Below, one piece after another: positions 25,303-34,020 of a stretch of DNA of 64,000 nucleotides. The position numbers were made by a program, and so were the translations under genes. Source of the DNA: Massilia solisilvae (lineage in GTDB: Bacteria; Pseudomonadota; Gammaproteobacteria; Burkholderiales; Burkholderiaceae_D); assembly GCF_024753215.1 (NCBI RefSeq), contig NZ_JANUGV010000001.1, forward strand, positions 1-64,000, in the 5' to 3' direction. How positions within the stretch are numbered: the first letter of the stretch is position 1; each line of letters begins with the position of its first letter. The notes beneath the pieces are model-generated. The model saw only the letters and a program-made list of their open reading frames with translations, was not told the origin of the DNA and did no database searches.

Positions 25303-26332
25303 GGCGCAGCTCCGTTTTGTGTTGGGCGTGGTGCGAACGTGCCGGGACACGGGAACGGGCCAGGTGCCGGTCCAGCATGGAGGCTGCGCCCGCCAGGGCC
25401 GGGTAGGGGGCGGTGATCACAAGGGTGGGAATCCTGGCGGTAAAGGCGCTGAACCGTCCCTTGCTCTCGAAGCGAGCGCGAAAGGGCGAGCGGGCGAACC
25501 AGTCGCCAAGCCGCGGAACGATGCCGCCGCCAATGTAGATGCCGCCGCGCGCGCACAGCGTCACCGCGAGGTTCGCTGCCGCAGTACCCAGCATGCCGCA
25601 GAAGCATTCGAGCACCTCCGCGCACAAGGGATCGGTGCCCGCGAGGCCACGCTCGACGATGTCGGCCGGCGCCAGCGCTGCCGGCACGGGCAGCCTGCGC
25701 CATGCGGCCAGCGCCTCGAGAATCAGCGACAGGCCGGGGCCGGACATCAGGCGTTCGGCGGACACATGGTCGAAGCGCGACCAGCAGAAATCGAGGATCG
25801 CCTGTTCGCGCTCGTCCGACGGCGAAAACGCGACGTGCCCGCCCTCGCTCTGCAGCACGGTCCAGCCGTCGGCCGAGGGAATCAGGCCCGCCATGCCAAG
25901 CCCGGTGCCGGCGCCGAGCAGGCCGATGACGCCATCGCCACACACCTGGCCCGGGCCCACGGCCATGAGGTCGGCAGCGCCCAGCCCGGGCACTGCAGCT
26001 GCCAGCGCGGCGAAGTCGTTCACTACGAGGAGCGTATCCAGCCCGAGGGCATCGCGTGTTTCGGCGATCGAGAACTGCCAGTCGTGGTTGGTCATCTTGA
26101 CGAAGTCGCCCTCGACCGGATTGGCGATGGCGATGGCCGCGTGCCGCACGGGAAGGCCAGCGTGCCGGGACAGGTAGGCGCGGGCGGCATCGGCCAGGCT
26201 TGCATGGCCGGAGCACGGCAGGGTGGCGATGGCCTCGATGCTCCCATCCGCGCGTTCGATGGCAAAACGCGCGTTGGTGCCGCCGATGTCGGCCAGCAGG
26301 CGCGCACCATCGCGGCAGCGCTCAGGTTCCAT
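25289..26332 (-). CDS. glk: Glucokinase
   Basis: A 347-residue cytoplasmic ATP-dependent glucose kinase. The phosphate motif LLADIGGTNARFAI is near the N-terminus, the catalytic VVNDFAALAAAVPG near residue 105, and LLGAGTGLGMAGLIPS near 135, all Glk-family features. It would phosphorylate glucose released by the beta-glucosidase upstream. AAGGGAG lies seven bases before the ATG 26332; an alternative ATG at 26350 overlaps the beta-glucosidase stop (ATGA) and would add six residues. It is third in the operon: TonB receptor, beta-glucosidase, glk, MFS. Confidence 0.9.
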   Translation of the reverse strand: MEPERCRDGARLLADIGGTNARFAIERADGSIEAIATLPCSGHASLADAARAYLSRHAGLPVRHAAIAIANPVEGDFVKMTNHDWQFSIAETRDALGLDTLLVVNDFAALAAAVPGLGAADLMAVGPGQVCGDGVIGLLGAGTGLGMAGLIPSADGWTVLQSEGGHVAFSPSDEREQAILDFCWSRFDHVSAERLMSGPGLSLILEALAAWRRLPVPAALAPADIVERGLAGTDPLCAEVLECFCGMLGTAAANLAVTLCARGGIYIGGGIVPRLGDWFARSPFRARFESKGRFSAFTARIPTLVITAPYPALAGAASMLDRHLARSRVPARSHHAQHKTELRHAAI

Positions 26333-26346
26333 GGCTGTCTCCCTTG

Positions 26347-27684
26347 TCATGTATTCGAAGCGACGCGCCGGCGCTGCGCCGCAATGAAGTCGCGGTACCA
26401 CAGGGCGCTGGCTTTGGGCGTGCGCTCTTGGGTAGCATAATCTACATACACGATGCCGAAGCGTTTGGCGTAGCCCGAATTCCATTCGAAGTTGTCGAGC
26501 AGGCTCCATAAAAAGTAGCCATCCACTTGCACGCCGTGCGCCATCGCCGCATGCAGTGCGGCCAGGTGGCGCGCAACGTAGTCGATGCGCGCCTGGTCGT
26601 CCACCTGGCCGTGGTCAAGGCAGTCGGCGTTGGCCATGCCGTTTTCGGTGATGTAGATGGGCGGCAGGTCGTATTCGGCTTTGAGCTTGAGCAGCAGTTC
26701 GGTCAGGCCCTGGGGATAAATCTCCCAGCCCATGTCGGTGACGCCGAGTGGACTGTCGGGCTGGCGCGGCGGCTCTTCGGCGCTGCAGTAGGCGCGGGTG
26801 TAATAGTTCACGCCCAAAAAATCGAGCGGCTGGCGGATGGTCTTGAAGTCGCCCTCGTGGACCCTTGGTGCGTCAGCACCATGCGCGCGCAGGGCCAGCT
26901 CGGGATAGCGGCCCTTGAAGATCGGGTCCATGAACCACTGTACCGAGCGGGCGTATTCCAGGTTTGCCAGGTCGCGGTCGGCCTGCGAGTCGGTGGCAGG
27001 GTCGGCGGTCCACTGGTTCAGGACGATCCCCAGGCGGGCGGGCGCGCCCACCGCGCGCATGGCCTGCATGGCCAGTCCGTGCGACAGCAGCAGATGGTGC
27101 GATACCTGGATCGCCGACTTGCGGTCGGCCACGCCGGGCGCGAATTGGGCGTTGCCGTGTCCAAGGTTGGCGGTGCACCACGGCTCGTTGTGGGTGGCGA
27201 TGGTTTTCACCCGCGCGCCGAAGCGGCGCGCCACCTCCCATGCATAGTCGGCGAACCGGTGCGCGGTGTCGCGCGAGAGCCAGCCGCCTTCGTCCTGCAG
27301 CGCCTGCGGCAGGTCCCAGTGATATAGCGTCAGGTGCGGGGCGATGCCATGCTCCTCGAGCGCGTCGAGCAGGCGCGCATAGAAGTCGAATCCCCGCTCG
27401 TTCCACGCGCCCTTGCCCTCGGGCTGCACGCGCGCCCAGGCCATCGAGAACCGGTAGGCGTCCACGCCCAGCGACGCCATTAGCGCAACGTCATCCCGAT
27501 AGCGGTGATAGTGGTCGCAGGCGATGTCGCCGTTGCTGGCGTCCTTGATGTTGGCGGGGTTGCGGCAGAAGGTGTCCCAGATCGACGGGCCTTTGCCGTC
27601 GAGCGTGGCCGCGCCCTCGATCTGGAAGGCGCTGGTGGCGACCCCCCAGGTGAAATCGGGCGGGAATTGGATTGAGTCGGTCAT
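26347..27684 (-). CDS. GH1 beta-glucosidase
   Basis: A 445-residue TIM-barrel glycosidase. The family 1 N-terminus is FPPDFTWGVATSAFQIEG; the acid/base glutamate is in THNEPWC (about residue 163) and the nucleophile in ITENGM (about 350). GH1 enzymes hydrolyse beta-glucosides such as cellobiose to glucose, which fits the glucokinase downstream; exact substrate is unknown. There is no signal peptide, so the enzyme is cytoplasmic and the disaccharide must be imported intact. I start at MTDSIQF; the frame is open eight codons further up. It starts about 70 bases after the receptor gene, across a GC-rich hairpin at about 27718-27741. Confidence 0.93.
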   Translation of the reverse strand: MTDSIQFPPDFTWGVATSAFQIEGAATLDGKGPSIWDTFCRNPANIKDASNGDIACDHYHRYRDDVALMASLGVDAYRFSMAWARVQPEGKGAWNERGFDFYARLLDALEEHGIAPHLTLYHWDLPQALQDEGGWLSRDTAHRFADYAWEVARRFGARVKTIATHNEPWCTANLGHGNAQFAPGVADRKSAIQVSHHLLLSHGLAMQAMRAVGAPARLGIVLNQWTADPATDSQADRDLANLEYARSVQWFMDPIFKGRYPELALRAHGADAPRVHEGDFKTIRQPLDFLGVNYYTRAYCSAEEPPRQPDSPLGVTDMGWEIYPQGLTELLLKLKAEYDLPPIYITENGMANADCLDHGQVDDQARIDYVARHLAALHAAMAHGVQVDGYFLWSLLDNFEWNSGYAKRFGIVYVDYATQERTPKASALWYRDFIAAQRRRVASNT

Positions 27685-27754
27685 GGTGCAGGTGTTGGAT
27701 GATGTCAAAGGTTGGCGCGGTCCCCGGCGCCGGCCGGGGACCTTGGCCGGCGGC

Positions 27755-30157
27755 TCAGAACTCCAGGCCGGCGTTGATGCCGACGGTACGCGGCGGCAGG
27801 TACTGCGCGACCCAGGCGCCGAAGCCGTTCATGGCGCTGGTCTTGACGTTGACGTCGCCCACGTTGCGCACGAAGGCATCGACCCACCACTTGTCGTGCG
27901 CGTAGCGCAGGCCGATGTCGCTGCGGGTGTAGGCCTTCTGGCGGTCGCCTTCGCCCAGGTTGAACACCGACAGCCACGATGCCGTTTCGTAGTGGGTGCT
28001 CAGGCGCGGCGTCAGCGTGGCGCCGTCGGCCAGGCGGAACATGTGCTGGTATTGCACCTGCGCCGAGAACCTGGGCGTGTGCGGCATCTCGTTCCCCGTC
28101 ACGTCCAGGCAGGTGCTAATGCCGGGCACGGCGCACTTGGGCAGGGCGTAGTCGTTCGAGCCGCCGATCAGGTGGCCGAGCTTGGCGTGCGGCGTGTAGG
28201 CCAGCGCCATCTGCAGCCGGTCGTCGCGGCCGAAGCGGGCGGTGATTTCCGATTCCAGGCCGTAGATCTTTGCGCCCTCGGCGTTGTTGGTGGCCAGGCC
28301 CCGGGTGCCGTCAGGGTTGGTCACCGGCGCGCTGAACTGGAAGTCCTTGAACTTCTCGTAGAACAGGGCGTTGTTGATCTGCAGGGCCCCGCCCAGCAGC
28401 GAGCTCTTGGTGCCGATCTCGTAGTTGGTCAGGGTTTCGGCGCCGTAGGTCTTGCCGCCATCTTGCAGGCCGCCCGACTTGTAGCCGGTCGAAACGCTGG
28501 CGTAGACCATGTTGTTGCGGTCGATGTCATAGGCCAGCCGGGCCAGGCCGGTGACCTTGCTGCCGGTGTAGACACCGTCGTTGGACGGCACGCCCGGGCT
28601 GTAGCCCTGGCCGGGCAGGCGCGGGTCGATCGACGGCGACACAGGTACTTGCGGCACGCTGGCGTCGTAGTTCCAGGTGTAGCCGTTGCCGCCTTCGTTG
28701 GTGCGGCGGTCGTGGGTGTAGCGCGCGCCGCCGGTCAGGTGCAGGGCCTCGCCAATGTTCCAGGTGGCCTGGCCGAACGCGGCCGAGGACTTCACCGTCT
28801 CTTTCGGCTGGATGAACGAGCCCTGCCACGCAACCGTCCCCTGCTGGGTGCCGTTGAAGACCGGGATATCGAAGCGGATGCTGTTTTCTTCTGCCGCGTA
28901 GTACAGGCCAAGCTGCCAGTCCAGCGTGCGCTTGCCGGTCGATTGCAGCTCCAGTTCGTGACTGTAGTTGGTGTAGTGCGACGAGACGGTGTTGTTGGCC
29001 TGGTAGGTGGCGCCGGTGGCAAAGCTGGTCGGTACGCTCACGCCGCCGTCCTGGTCGAAGGTGGAGGAACCGTCGAACTTCGAATAGCCTGCAATGTACG
29101 ACAGCGCCATCGCGTCGTTGACGGTGTACTCGACCCGGCTGCGCAGCGAATCGGTGTTCCGATGCAGGGAAGGGGCGGTGTCGATCAGGGCCGACCAGCG
29201 GTCCTGCCCCGGGCGCGGCGTCTGCATCAGGTTCATCGGCAGGGTGCCGCGGTCGGCAAAGCGCTCGTAGGCCACGTTCCACTTCCACGACCGCGACGGC
29301 TGCCACAGCAGGGACAGGCGCACGGCGCTCTGGTCCTGCGCGTAGTATTTCGGTCCGCCCACGACGAACTGGTTGGGGTTGATCGGCTGGAAGGCCGAGG
29401 CGCTGCCGCCGCTGGCCAGCCAGGCCGCACGCTGGCTCTCCTGCGAGGGGACCGGCAGCTTCTGATAGTCCACGTAGCCGTCGTGCTGTTCGTGCACGAA
29501 CGCGATGCGCATGGCTGCCGTGTCGCCGAGCGGCACATTGACGGCGCCGCGCGCGCCAAGCCGGCCGTAGTCGCCGGCGCCGGCTTCCACCGTGCCGCTG
29601 GTCTGGCCCAGCACGGGCTTGGCGGTCTGCATGTTGACCGCGCCGACCGTCGAGTTGCGGCCCCACAGCGTGCCTTGCGGGCCGCGCAGCACCTCGATGG
29701 CGTCAAGGTCGAACAGCAGGCTGGTGGCGCCTTCGGGGCGCGGCGAGTAGATGCCATCGACGAAGGTGGCTACCTCCGGGTCGGCGTATTCGGTCTTGGC
29801 GCTGTCGTTGCCCACGCCGCGCATGGTCATCGTGATGACGCCGTGGTCGCCCTGTCCGGTGGCCTGGAAGCCCGGCACCAGGTTGACCACGTCGAGCAGG
29901 GTCTGCACGTGGTTGTCTTCGAGGCTGGCCGCGTTCAGGGCGGTGACCGCGACCGGGGTCTTCTGCAGCGAGGTCGAACGCTTGGTGGCGGTGATGATCA
30001 CTTCGGCCATCTTGGCGCCGTCCGCCGCCGGGGCTTCCGGCGCGCTGTCGGACGGGGTCGTCTGCGCATGCGATGCGTTCATGCCGGTGAGCAGGACCAG
30101 GATCGCAAGCTGGATAGGCGAGCTGGCACGCACACCCCGAAGGGCGGATCTTTTCAT
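27755..30157 (-). CDS. TonB-dependent outer-membrane receptor
   Basis: An 800-residue outer-membrane transporter. A signal peptide (residues 1-31, ending SHA) is followed by a TonB-box-like stretch EVIITATKR near 52-60, the plug domain (VAVTALNAASLEDN..LRGPQGTLWGRNSTVGAVN) and a long beta-barrel ending in phenylalanine (AGLEF), the normal C-terminal sorting signal. Receptors in GH1/glk/LacI loci usually import oligosaccharides rather than iron. Its promoter carries a perfect palindrome (see 30239-30281), so it is the first gene of the repressed operon. Confidence 0.92.
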   Translation of the reverse strand: MKRSALRGVRASSPIQLAILVLLTGMNASHAQTTPSDSAPEAPAADGAKMAEVIITATKRSTSLQKTPVAVTALNAASLEDNHVQTLLDVVNLVPGFQATGQGDHGVITMTMRGVGNDSAKTEYADPEVATFVDGIYSPRPEGATSLLFDLDAIEVLRGPQGTLWGRNSTVGAVNMQTAKPVLGQTSGTVEAGAGDYGRLGARGAVNVPLGDTAAMRIAFVHEQHDGYVDYQKLPVPSQESQRAAWLASGGSASAFQPINPNQFVVGGPKYYAQDQSAVRLSLLWQPSRSWKWNVAYERFADRGTLPMNLMQTPRPGQDRWSALIDTAPSLHRNTDSLRSRVEYTVNDAMALSYIAGYSKFDGSSTFDQDGGVSVPTSFATGATYQANNTVSSHYTNYSHELELQSTGKRTLDWQLGLYYAAEENSIRFDIPVFNGTQQGTVAWQGSFIQPKETVKSSAAFGQATWNIGEALHLTGGARYTHDRRTNEGGNGYTWNYDASVPQVPVSPSIDPRLPGQGYSPGVPSNDGVYTGSKVTGLARLAYDIDRNNMVYASVSTGYKSGGLQDGGKTYGAETLTNYEIGTKSSLLGGALQINNALFYEKFKDFQFSAPVTNPDGTRGLATNNAEGAKIYGLESEITARFGRDDRLQMALAYTPHAKLGHLIGGSNDYALPKCAVPGISTCLDVTGNEMPHTPRFSAQVQYQHMFRLADGATLTPRLSTHYETASWLSVFNLGEGDRQKAYTRSDIGLRYAHDKWWVDAFVRNVGDVNVKTSAMNGFGAWVAQYLPPRTVGINAGLEF

Positions 30158-30238
30158 ACTGTCTCCTAACTATTGTGGTTATGTAGGGTGCAGGGTTTCC
30201 CTGTCTTAGTGTCCGGTGCTGCCGATTTCATGATGTTT

Positions 30239-30281
30239 ATGAAATCGATTTCATAGTATTGTTGATCGAAAGGAAAGTCAA
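30239..30281 (-). promoter_or_regulatory. TonB-receptor operon promoter with LacI-type operator
   Basis: On the minus strand TTGACT (30281-30276), 17 bases, TACTAT (30258-30253), followed by the perfect palindrome ATGAAATCGATTTCAT (30254-30239), which covers the expected transcription start. A bound LacI-family repressor would block initiation. A half-site TGAAATCGG lies 12 bases further downstream. Confidence 0.82.
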
Positions 30282-30409
30282 ACGAAATTTTGAACGGTGG
30301 TTTGACGGGCCACAGGCGTCAGTCAATTCGCCTGGTGCAGAGGGAGTTTTGTTGCGTGATGGGCTAGCTTGGACCGGCCCGGTGCGTGCTCCGTGCTTGC
30401 AGGTGACGT

Positions 30410-30446
30410 GAAAGCGTTTCTGAAATCGGTTTCTCACTGTTATACT
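30410..30446 (+). promoter_or_regulatory. lacI-type regulator promoter with two operator-like sites
   Basis: GAAAGCGTTTC (30410-30420) and GAAATCGGTTTC (30422-30433) resemble the receptor operator and sit directly upstream of TATACT (30441-30446). No good -35 was found. The arrangement predicts autoregulation. Confidence 0.6.
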
Positions 30447-30493
30447 CGGGCGGCCGCGGCAAGTGCCGCCCACGTCAATCCAGCGCACGCCCA

Positions 30494-31513
30494 ATGATGA
30501 AAGACTCCAGCAGCACGCCAATGGTCACGGTTCATGAGGTAGCACGCGTCGCCGGCGTGTCGGCGGCCACGGTTTCCCGCTTCCTGAACGGCACGGCCAA
30601 GGTGTCCGAGGAAAAGCGCAGGGTCATCGAAAGCGTGATCGAGCGCCTCAATTACAAGCCCAACGTGCTGGCCCAAAACCTCAAGAGCGGCAGCACGCGC
30701 ACCATCGGCGTGCTTACCCAGTCACTGATGTCGGGGTACTTTGCCGACGCCATGGCCGGTATCGACGATGCCTTGCAGGGCGCCGGGTACGCGCCCCTGA
30801 TCGTGTCCGGCCACTGGCGCGCGCAGGAGGAGGCCGAGCGTATGGAGTTGCTGATCGCGCGGCGGGTCGATGGCGTGGTCATCCTGTCAGGCAGGCTCAA
30901 GGATAGCCAGATCCTCAAGTTGTCGAACCGGGTGCCCATTGTGGCATTCGGCCGCCAGCTGGAGGGCAAGCACGCTTATGGCTTCAGCCTGGATAACTAC
31001 AAGGCGGCGTGCGACGCGGTCGAGTACCTGATCATGCAGGGGCACCGCAACATCGCCTTTATCGCCGGCCCACCGGACCACGAGGATGCGCAGGCGCGGC
31101 TGAAAGGCTATCGCGACACGCTGGCCAAACACAAAATCCCGCGCAACCCCAGGTTGATCGAGGCGGGCGATTTTCTCGAGACCGGTGGCTTGCTGGCGGT
31201 CGAGCGCTTGCTGGAATCGGGCGAACGCTTCACGGCTATTTTTGCCGGCAACGACCTGACCGCCTACGGCGCGCGGCTGGCGCTGTACCGGCGCGGCATC
31301 CGCGTGCCGGAAGACATTTCGATTGTCGGCTTCGACGACCTGCACAGTTCGATGTGCACCACGCCGCCGCTCACCACCGTGCGCCAGCCTTTGTTTGAAG
31401 TCGGCCGCTGCCTCGGCCAGGCGATCCTCGCGATGATCCGGCACGAAAAGCCGGACATTGATCTTCCCCAGCTGAGCCTCGAGGTGCGCGAGTCGGTGCG
31501 CCGGATTGGCTAG
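30494..31513 (+). CDS. LacI family transcriptional regulator of the glucoside locus
   Basis: A 339-residue repressor. The N-terminal helix-turn-helix and hinge are classic: TVHEVARVAGVSAATVSRFLNG then RLNYKPNVLAQNLKSG. The C-terminal periplasmic-binding-protein-like domain (about residues 68-335) binds the inducer, with FAGNDLTAYG and ISIVGFDDLHSS conserved. It is divergent from the receptor operon with matching operators in front of both, so it most likely represses import and hydrolysis genes until a glucoside is present. The ATG at 30494 is doubled (MMKDSS). Confidence 0.92.
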   Translation: MMKDSSSTPMVTVHEVARVAGVSAATVSRFLNGTAKVSEEKRRVIESVIERLNYKPNVLAQNLKSGSTRTIGVLTQSLMSGYFADAMAGIDDALQGAGYAPLIVSGHWRAQEEAERMELLIARRVDGVVILSGRLKDSQILKLSNRVPIVAFGRQLEGKHAYGFSLDNYKAACDAVEYLIMQGHRNIAFIAGPPDHEDAQARLKGYRDTLAKHKIPRNPRLIEAGDFLETGGLLAVERLLESGERFTAIFAGNDLTAYGARLALYRRGIRVPEDISIVGFDDLHSSMCTTPPLTTVRQPLFEVGRCLGQAILAMIRHEKPDIDLPQLSLEVRESVRRIG

Positions 31514-31859
31514 CGAATCCAGTTGCGCATCGATGCGGCCCCGATGTTTTCGCGCGCGTGCGCTGTAAAGTAGTCGCGTGTTTGCGACATTGAGCATGCA
31601 AATCTGCGCGCATTGCCGCAGCTCGCACCGATGGTTTTTCATCTGCCGCCGGCGGTGAGATATTGGCGGCTTTATTGATGAGCCGATTTTGCAAACACCC
31701 AGTGTTTATCGATACTGCTTCGTTGCTGGCCGCACGCGCATCTGTCCATTTGGTGGGTGGTATCCGGTGCCTTCAAGACCGCTGCCGGATTCAAAACCCG
31801 GCGCACGCGCGATGATCCGATTGCAAAAGTGACTGAAAATTATGTGCGCCAGTTGCGCA

Positions 31860-32050
31860 CTGACAAGGTTTTCGTGTACTTTACGTGATTGAATTTGTCA
31901 AAAGGTGAACACGCAAAAAATTTTGCGCGGGATCTGGACAAAAAACCGATCAAAAAATGGGACGCTGACCTCATCAGTATGCACGTAAGCTTAATGAAAA
32001 GAACAAGCCGCACTGCCTGATCAGTTCAGGCATGGCGGCTTTTTCTTTTC
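31860..32050 (+). ncRNA. Candidate small RNA ending at an orphan terminator
   Basis: Tentative. The 3' end is defined by the terminator at 32005-32050, for which no upstream gene in the same direction exists after the LacI stop 490 bases before. The 5' end is a guess. AT-rich sequence such as TTGTCA at 31895-31900 could be promoter material, but no clear -35/-10 pair was found. The terminated transcript could equally be the long 3' UTR of the LacI gene. Confidence 0.3.
32005..32050 (+). terminator. Orphan intrinsic terminator
   Basis: AGCCGC..GCGGCT pairs outside and TGCCTGA..TCAGGCA inside a TCAGT loop, followed by TTTTTCTTTT. It insulates the H1-like gene from upstream transcription. Confidence 0.85.
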
Positions 32051-32294
32051 GTGCCCGTCTGCGGGCTGCGATGTGGACAGCGTAACTTGAAGTACCAGTG
32101 TCGCCGGTCGAAAGGCTGGCGGCGACGGCTGAAGTGCTGCAATCGTGAGGAGTTGCAGCAGTTCAGCTGGTGCCGAATTCATTAGCATAAACAACGTGTA
32201 GCGTTTGTGCCGATGAATAATTCGCCTGGCCGGGAGGCCGGACGGGTTTAAACCTTGTAGCGTATTTTCTCATCGCAGATGAAGGAGAACAAAA

Positions 32295-33377
32295 ATGGCA
32301 ACAGCCGCTAAGAAACCCGCAGCAAAGAAGCCGGCCGCAAAAGCCGCCGCTAAACCGGCAGCCAAGGCCGCCGCCGAGAAGCCGGTCAAGAAAGCCGCAG
32401 CCGCCAAACCGGCAGCCAAGGCCGCCGCCAAGCCGGCAGCAAAAGCAGCCGCTAAACCGGCAGCGAAGAAAGCAACCGCCACCAAAGCCGCCGCCAAGCC
32501 GGCAGCCAAGAAGGCAGCAGCCAAGCCGGTCGCCAAAAAAGCAACCGCCACCAAAGCCGCTGCAAAACCGGCAGCAAAGAAAGCAGCAGCCAAGCCGGTA
32601 GCCAAGAAGGCAGCCGCAACCAAAGCCGCCGCAAAACCGGCAGCAAAGAAAGCAGCAGCCAAGCCGGTAGCCAAGAAAGCCGCCGCAAAACCGGCAGCCA
32701 AGAAAGCCGCCGCAAGCAAGGCCGCAGCAAAACCGGTAGCCAAGAAAGCCGCCGCCAAGCCGGCAGCAAAGAAAGCAGCCGCAAAACCGGCAGCAAAGAA
32801 AGCAGCCGCAAAACCGGCAGCTAAAAAAGCAGCCGCCACCAAAGCCGCGGCCAAGCCGGCAGCCAAGAAAGCTGCTGCCAAGCCGGTAGCAAAGAAAGCC
32901 GCCGCCAAGCCGGTAGCAAAGAAAGCCGCCGCCAAGCCGGCAGCTAAACCGGCCGCCAAGAAAGCCGCTGCGAAGCCTGCAGCAAAAAAAGCCGCGGCCA
33001 AGCCGGCCGCTAAAAAGGCTGCAGCGAAACCGGCCGCCAAGCCGGCCGCCAAGAAAGTCGCTGCCAAGCCGGCAGCAAAGGCAGCAGCTACCAAGCCGGT
33101 AGCGAAGAAAGCGGCCGCCAAACCGGCAGCAGCAAAACCGGCAGCCGCCAAGCCGGCAGTCGCCGCCAAACCGGCAGCCGCCAAGAAGCCGGCAGCGAAA
33201 AAGCCGGCCGCCAAGAAGGCAGCTCCGGCAGCCAAACCGGCAGCACCGGCCGCTGAAGCCAAGCCGGCAGCACCGGCAGCACCGGCAGCAGCAGCTCCGG
33301 CGCCGACCGCCGCTCCGGCCAAGACCGTGCTGGCTCCGGCCGCAGCATGGCCGTTCCCGACCAGCAGCCGCCCGTAA
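32295..33377 (+). CDS. Large histone-H1-like Ala/Lys/Pro repeat protein
   Basis: A 360-residue, strongly basic low-complexity protein made almost entirely of degenerate KPAAKKAAAKPVAKKA units from residue 5 to about 325, with a proline/alanine tail ending AAAWPFPTSSRP. Similar proteins (AlgP, BpH1, H1-like proteins of betaproteobacteria) bind DNA without sequence specificity and may compact the nucleoid or affect gene expression. This copy is unusually long. AAGGAG stands seven bases before the ATG, and a strong terminator follows. Because of the repeat, the opposite strand is also open throughout; the ribosome binding site, terminator and family identify the plus strand as coding. Confidence 0.9.
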   Translation: MATAAKKPAAKKPAAKAAAKPAAKAAAEKPVKKAAAAKPAAKAAAKPAAKAAAKPAAKKATATKAAAKPAAKKAAAKPVAKKATATKAAAKPAAKKAAAKPVAKKAAATKAAAKPAAKKAAAKPVAKKAAAKPAAKKAAASKAAAKPVAKKAAAKPAAKKAAAKPAAKKAAAKPAAKKAAATKAAAKPAAKKAAAKPVAKKAAAKPVAKKAAAKPAAKPAAKKAAAKPAAKKAAAKPAAKKAAAKPAAKPAAKKVAAKPAAKAAATKPVAKKAAAKPAAAKPAAAKPAVAAKPAAAKKPAAKKPAAKKAAPAAKPAAPAAEAKPAAPAAPAAAAPAPTAAPAKTVLAPAAAWPFPTSSRP

Positions 33378-33407
33378 TAGCCAGCTCTGCCTGGATCAGG
33401 CACAATA

Positions 33408-33442
33408 CCGCTGTGTGATCAGTTCACACGGCGGTTTTTTTT
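33408..33442 (+). terminator. Intrinsic terminator after the H1-like gene
   Basis: A CCGCTGTGTGA / TCACACGGCGG stem (one G-T pair) with a TCAGT loop is followed by eight Ts. The loop-closing sequence TGATCAGTTCA is identical to that of the terminator upstream of the gene. Confidence 0.9.
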
Positions 33443-33495
33443 GTGCGTATAGTTCACCGACCATCGTTCGCACAACACGTTTTCAAGGAGTGGCC

Positions 33496-34020
33496 GTGCT
33501 CAGTATTCTTCAGTTGATCGTCGATGCGGCAGCCAGTGTGCTCGGTGGGGTGCTGCTGCTGCGTTTCTGGATGCAGGTCACACGCGTGCGCCCGCCGGCC
33601 CCGGTTGCGCAGTTCACGTTCACGCTGTCGGACTGGCTGGTGCGCCCCTTGCGCCGCGTCGTGCCAGGCATGGGCGGCTATGACTGGGCCAGCCTGATCG
33701 GCGCGTTCCTGGTGGTGCTGCTGGCGACCTCGGTCCTGCTGCTCCAGGGCGCGAGCGGCGAGGTGGTCTTCCTGATGGCCGTGTTCCGGTTCCTCAACTG
33801 GATCATCTACGGCTTCATGGCGCTGCTCATCATCGATGCGGTGTTCAGCTGGGTGAACCCGAACGCCCCGCTGGCGCCCTTCATCAGCGCGTTGAACTAC
33901 CCCTTGCTGCGCCCAATCCGCCGCGTGGTGCCGCTGATCGGCGGTATCGACCTGTCGGTACTCGTCGCGCTGCTCTTGCTGCAGGTGGTACAGATTGTGT
34001 TGGGGCGCCTGTTCTTTTGA
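33496..34020 (+). CDS. YggT family integral membrane protein
   Basis: A 174-residue inner-membrane protein with two YggT repeats, each a pair of hydrophobic segments and a conserved arginine-proline loop (LSDWLVRPLRRVVPGMGG at about residues 42-59 and LNYPLLRPIRRVVPLIGG at about 134-151). The family is linked to osmotic and potassium homeostasis or membrane assembly, but the exact role is unclear. AAGGAG lies five bases before the GTG start, which decides against an in-frame start further up that would fall in the terminator. The stop overlaps the next start. Confidence 0.9.
   Translation: MLSILQLIVDAAASVLGGVLLLRFWMQVTRVRPPAPVAQFTFTLSDWLVRPLRRVVPGMGGYDWASLIGAFLVVLLATSVLLLQGASGEVVFLMAVFRFLNWIIYGFMALLIIDAVFSWVNPNAPLAPFISALNYPLLRPIRRVVPLIGGIDLSVLVALLLLQVVQIVLGRLFF

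Larger units (their letters stand above)
30158..30493. other. Divergent receptor/LacI control region
   Basis: No gene is seen. The interval holds the receptor promoter with its operator at 30239-30281 and two GAAA-TTTC sites at 30410-30433 beside a TATACT -10 (30441-30446) for the regulator. The middle, about 30285-30400, shows no recognisable element. Confidence 0.7.
31514..32294. other. 781-base gene-free region before the H1-like gene
   Basis: No open frame with coding character was found on either strand. The first 400 bases show nothing I recognise and are AT-richer than the genome around them. A strong terminator without a visible gene ends at 32050 (possible small RNA). From 32060 the leader of the H1-like gene contains hairpins GTCGCC/GGCGAC at 32100-32126 and GCTGCAA/TTGCAGC at 32136-32159 whose loop includes GAGGAG. 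Confidence 0.6.

Noticed and set aside
31750..31835. Possible tRNA 3' fragment (GGATTCAAAACCC with flanking pairing)
   Set aside because: No acceptor stem, anticodon arm or CCA end could be drawn, and the T-arm match is poor.
32270..33403. 377-residue open frame antisense to the H1-like gene
   Set aside because: It is open only because the AAAGCC/GCCGGC repeat lacks stops on the other strand. The plus strand has the ribosome binding site, terminator and a known family; the antisense product is a monotonous Ala/Leu/Phe string.
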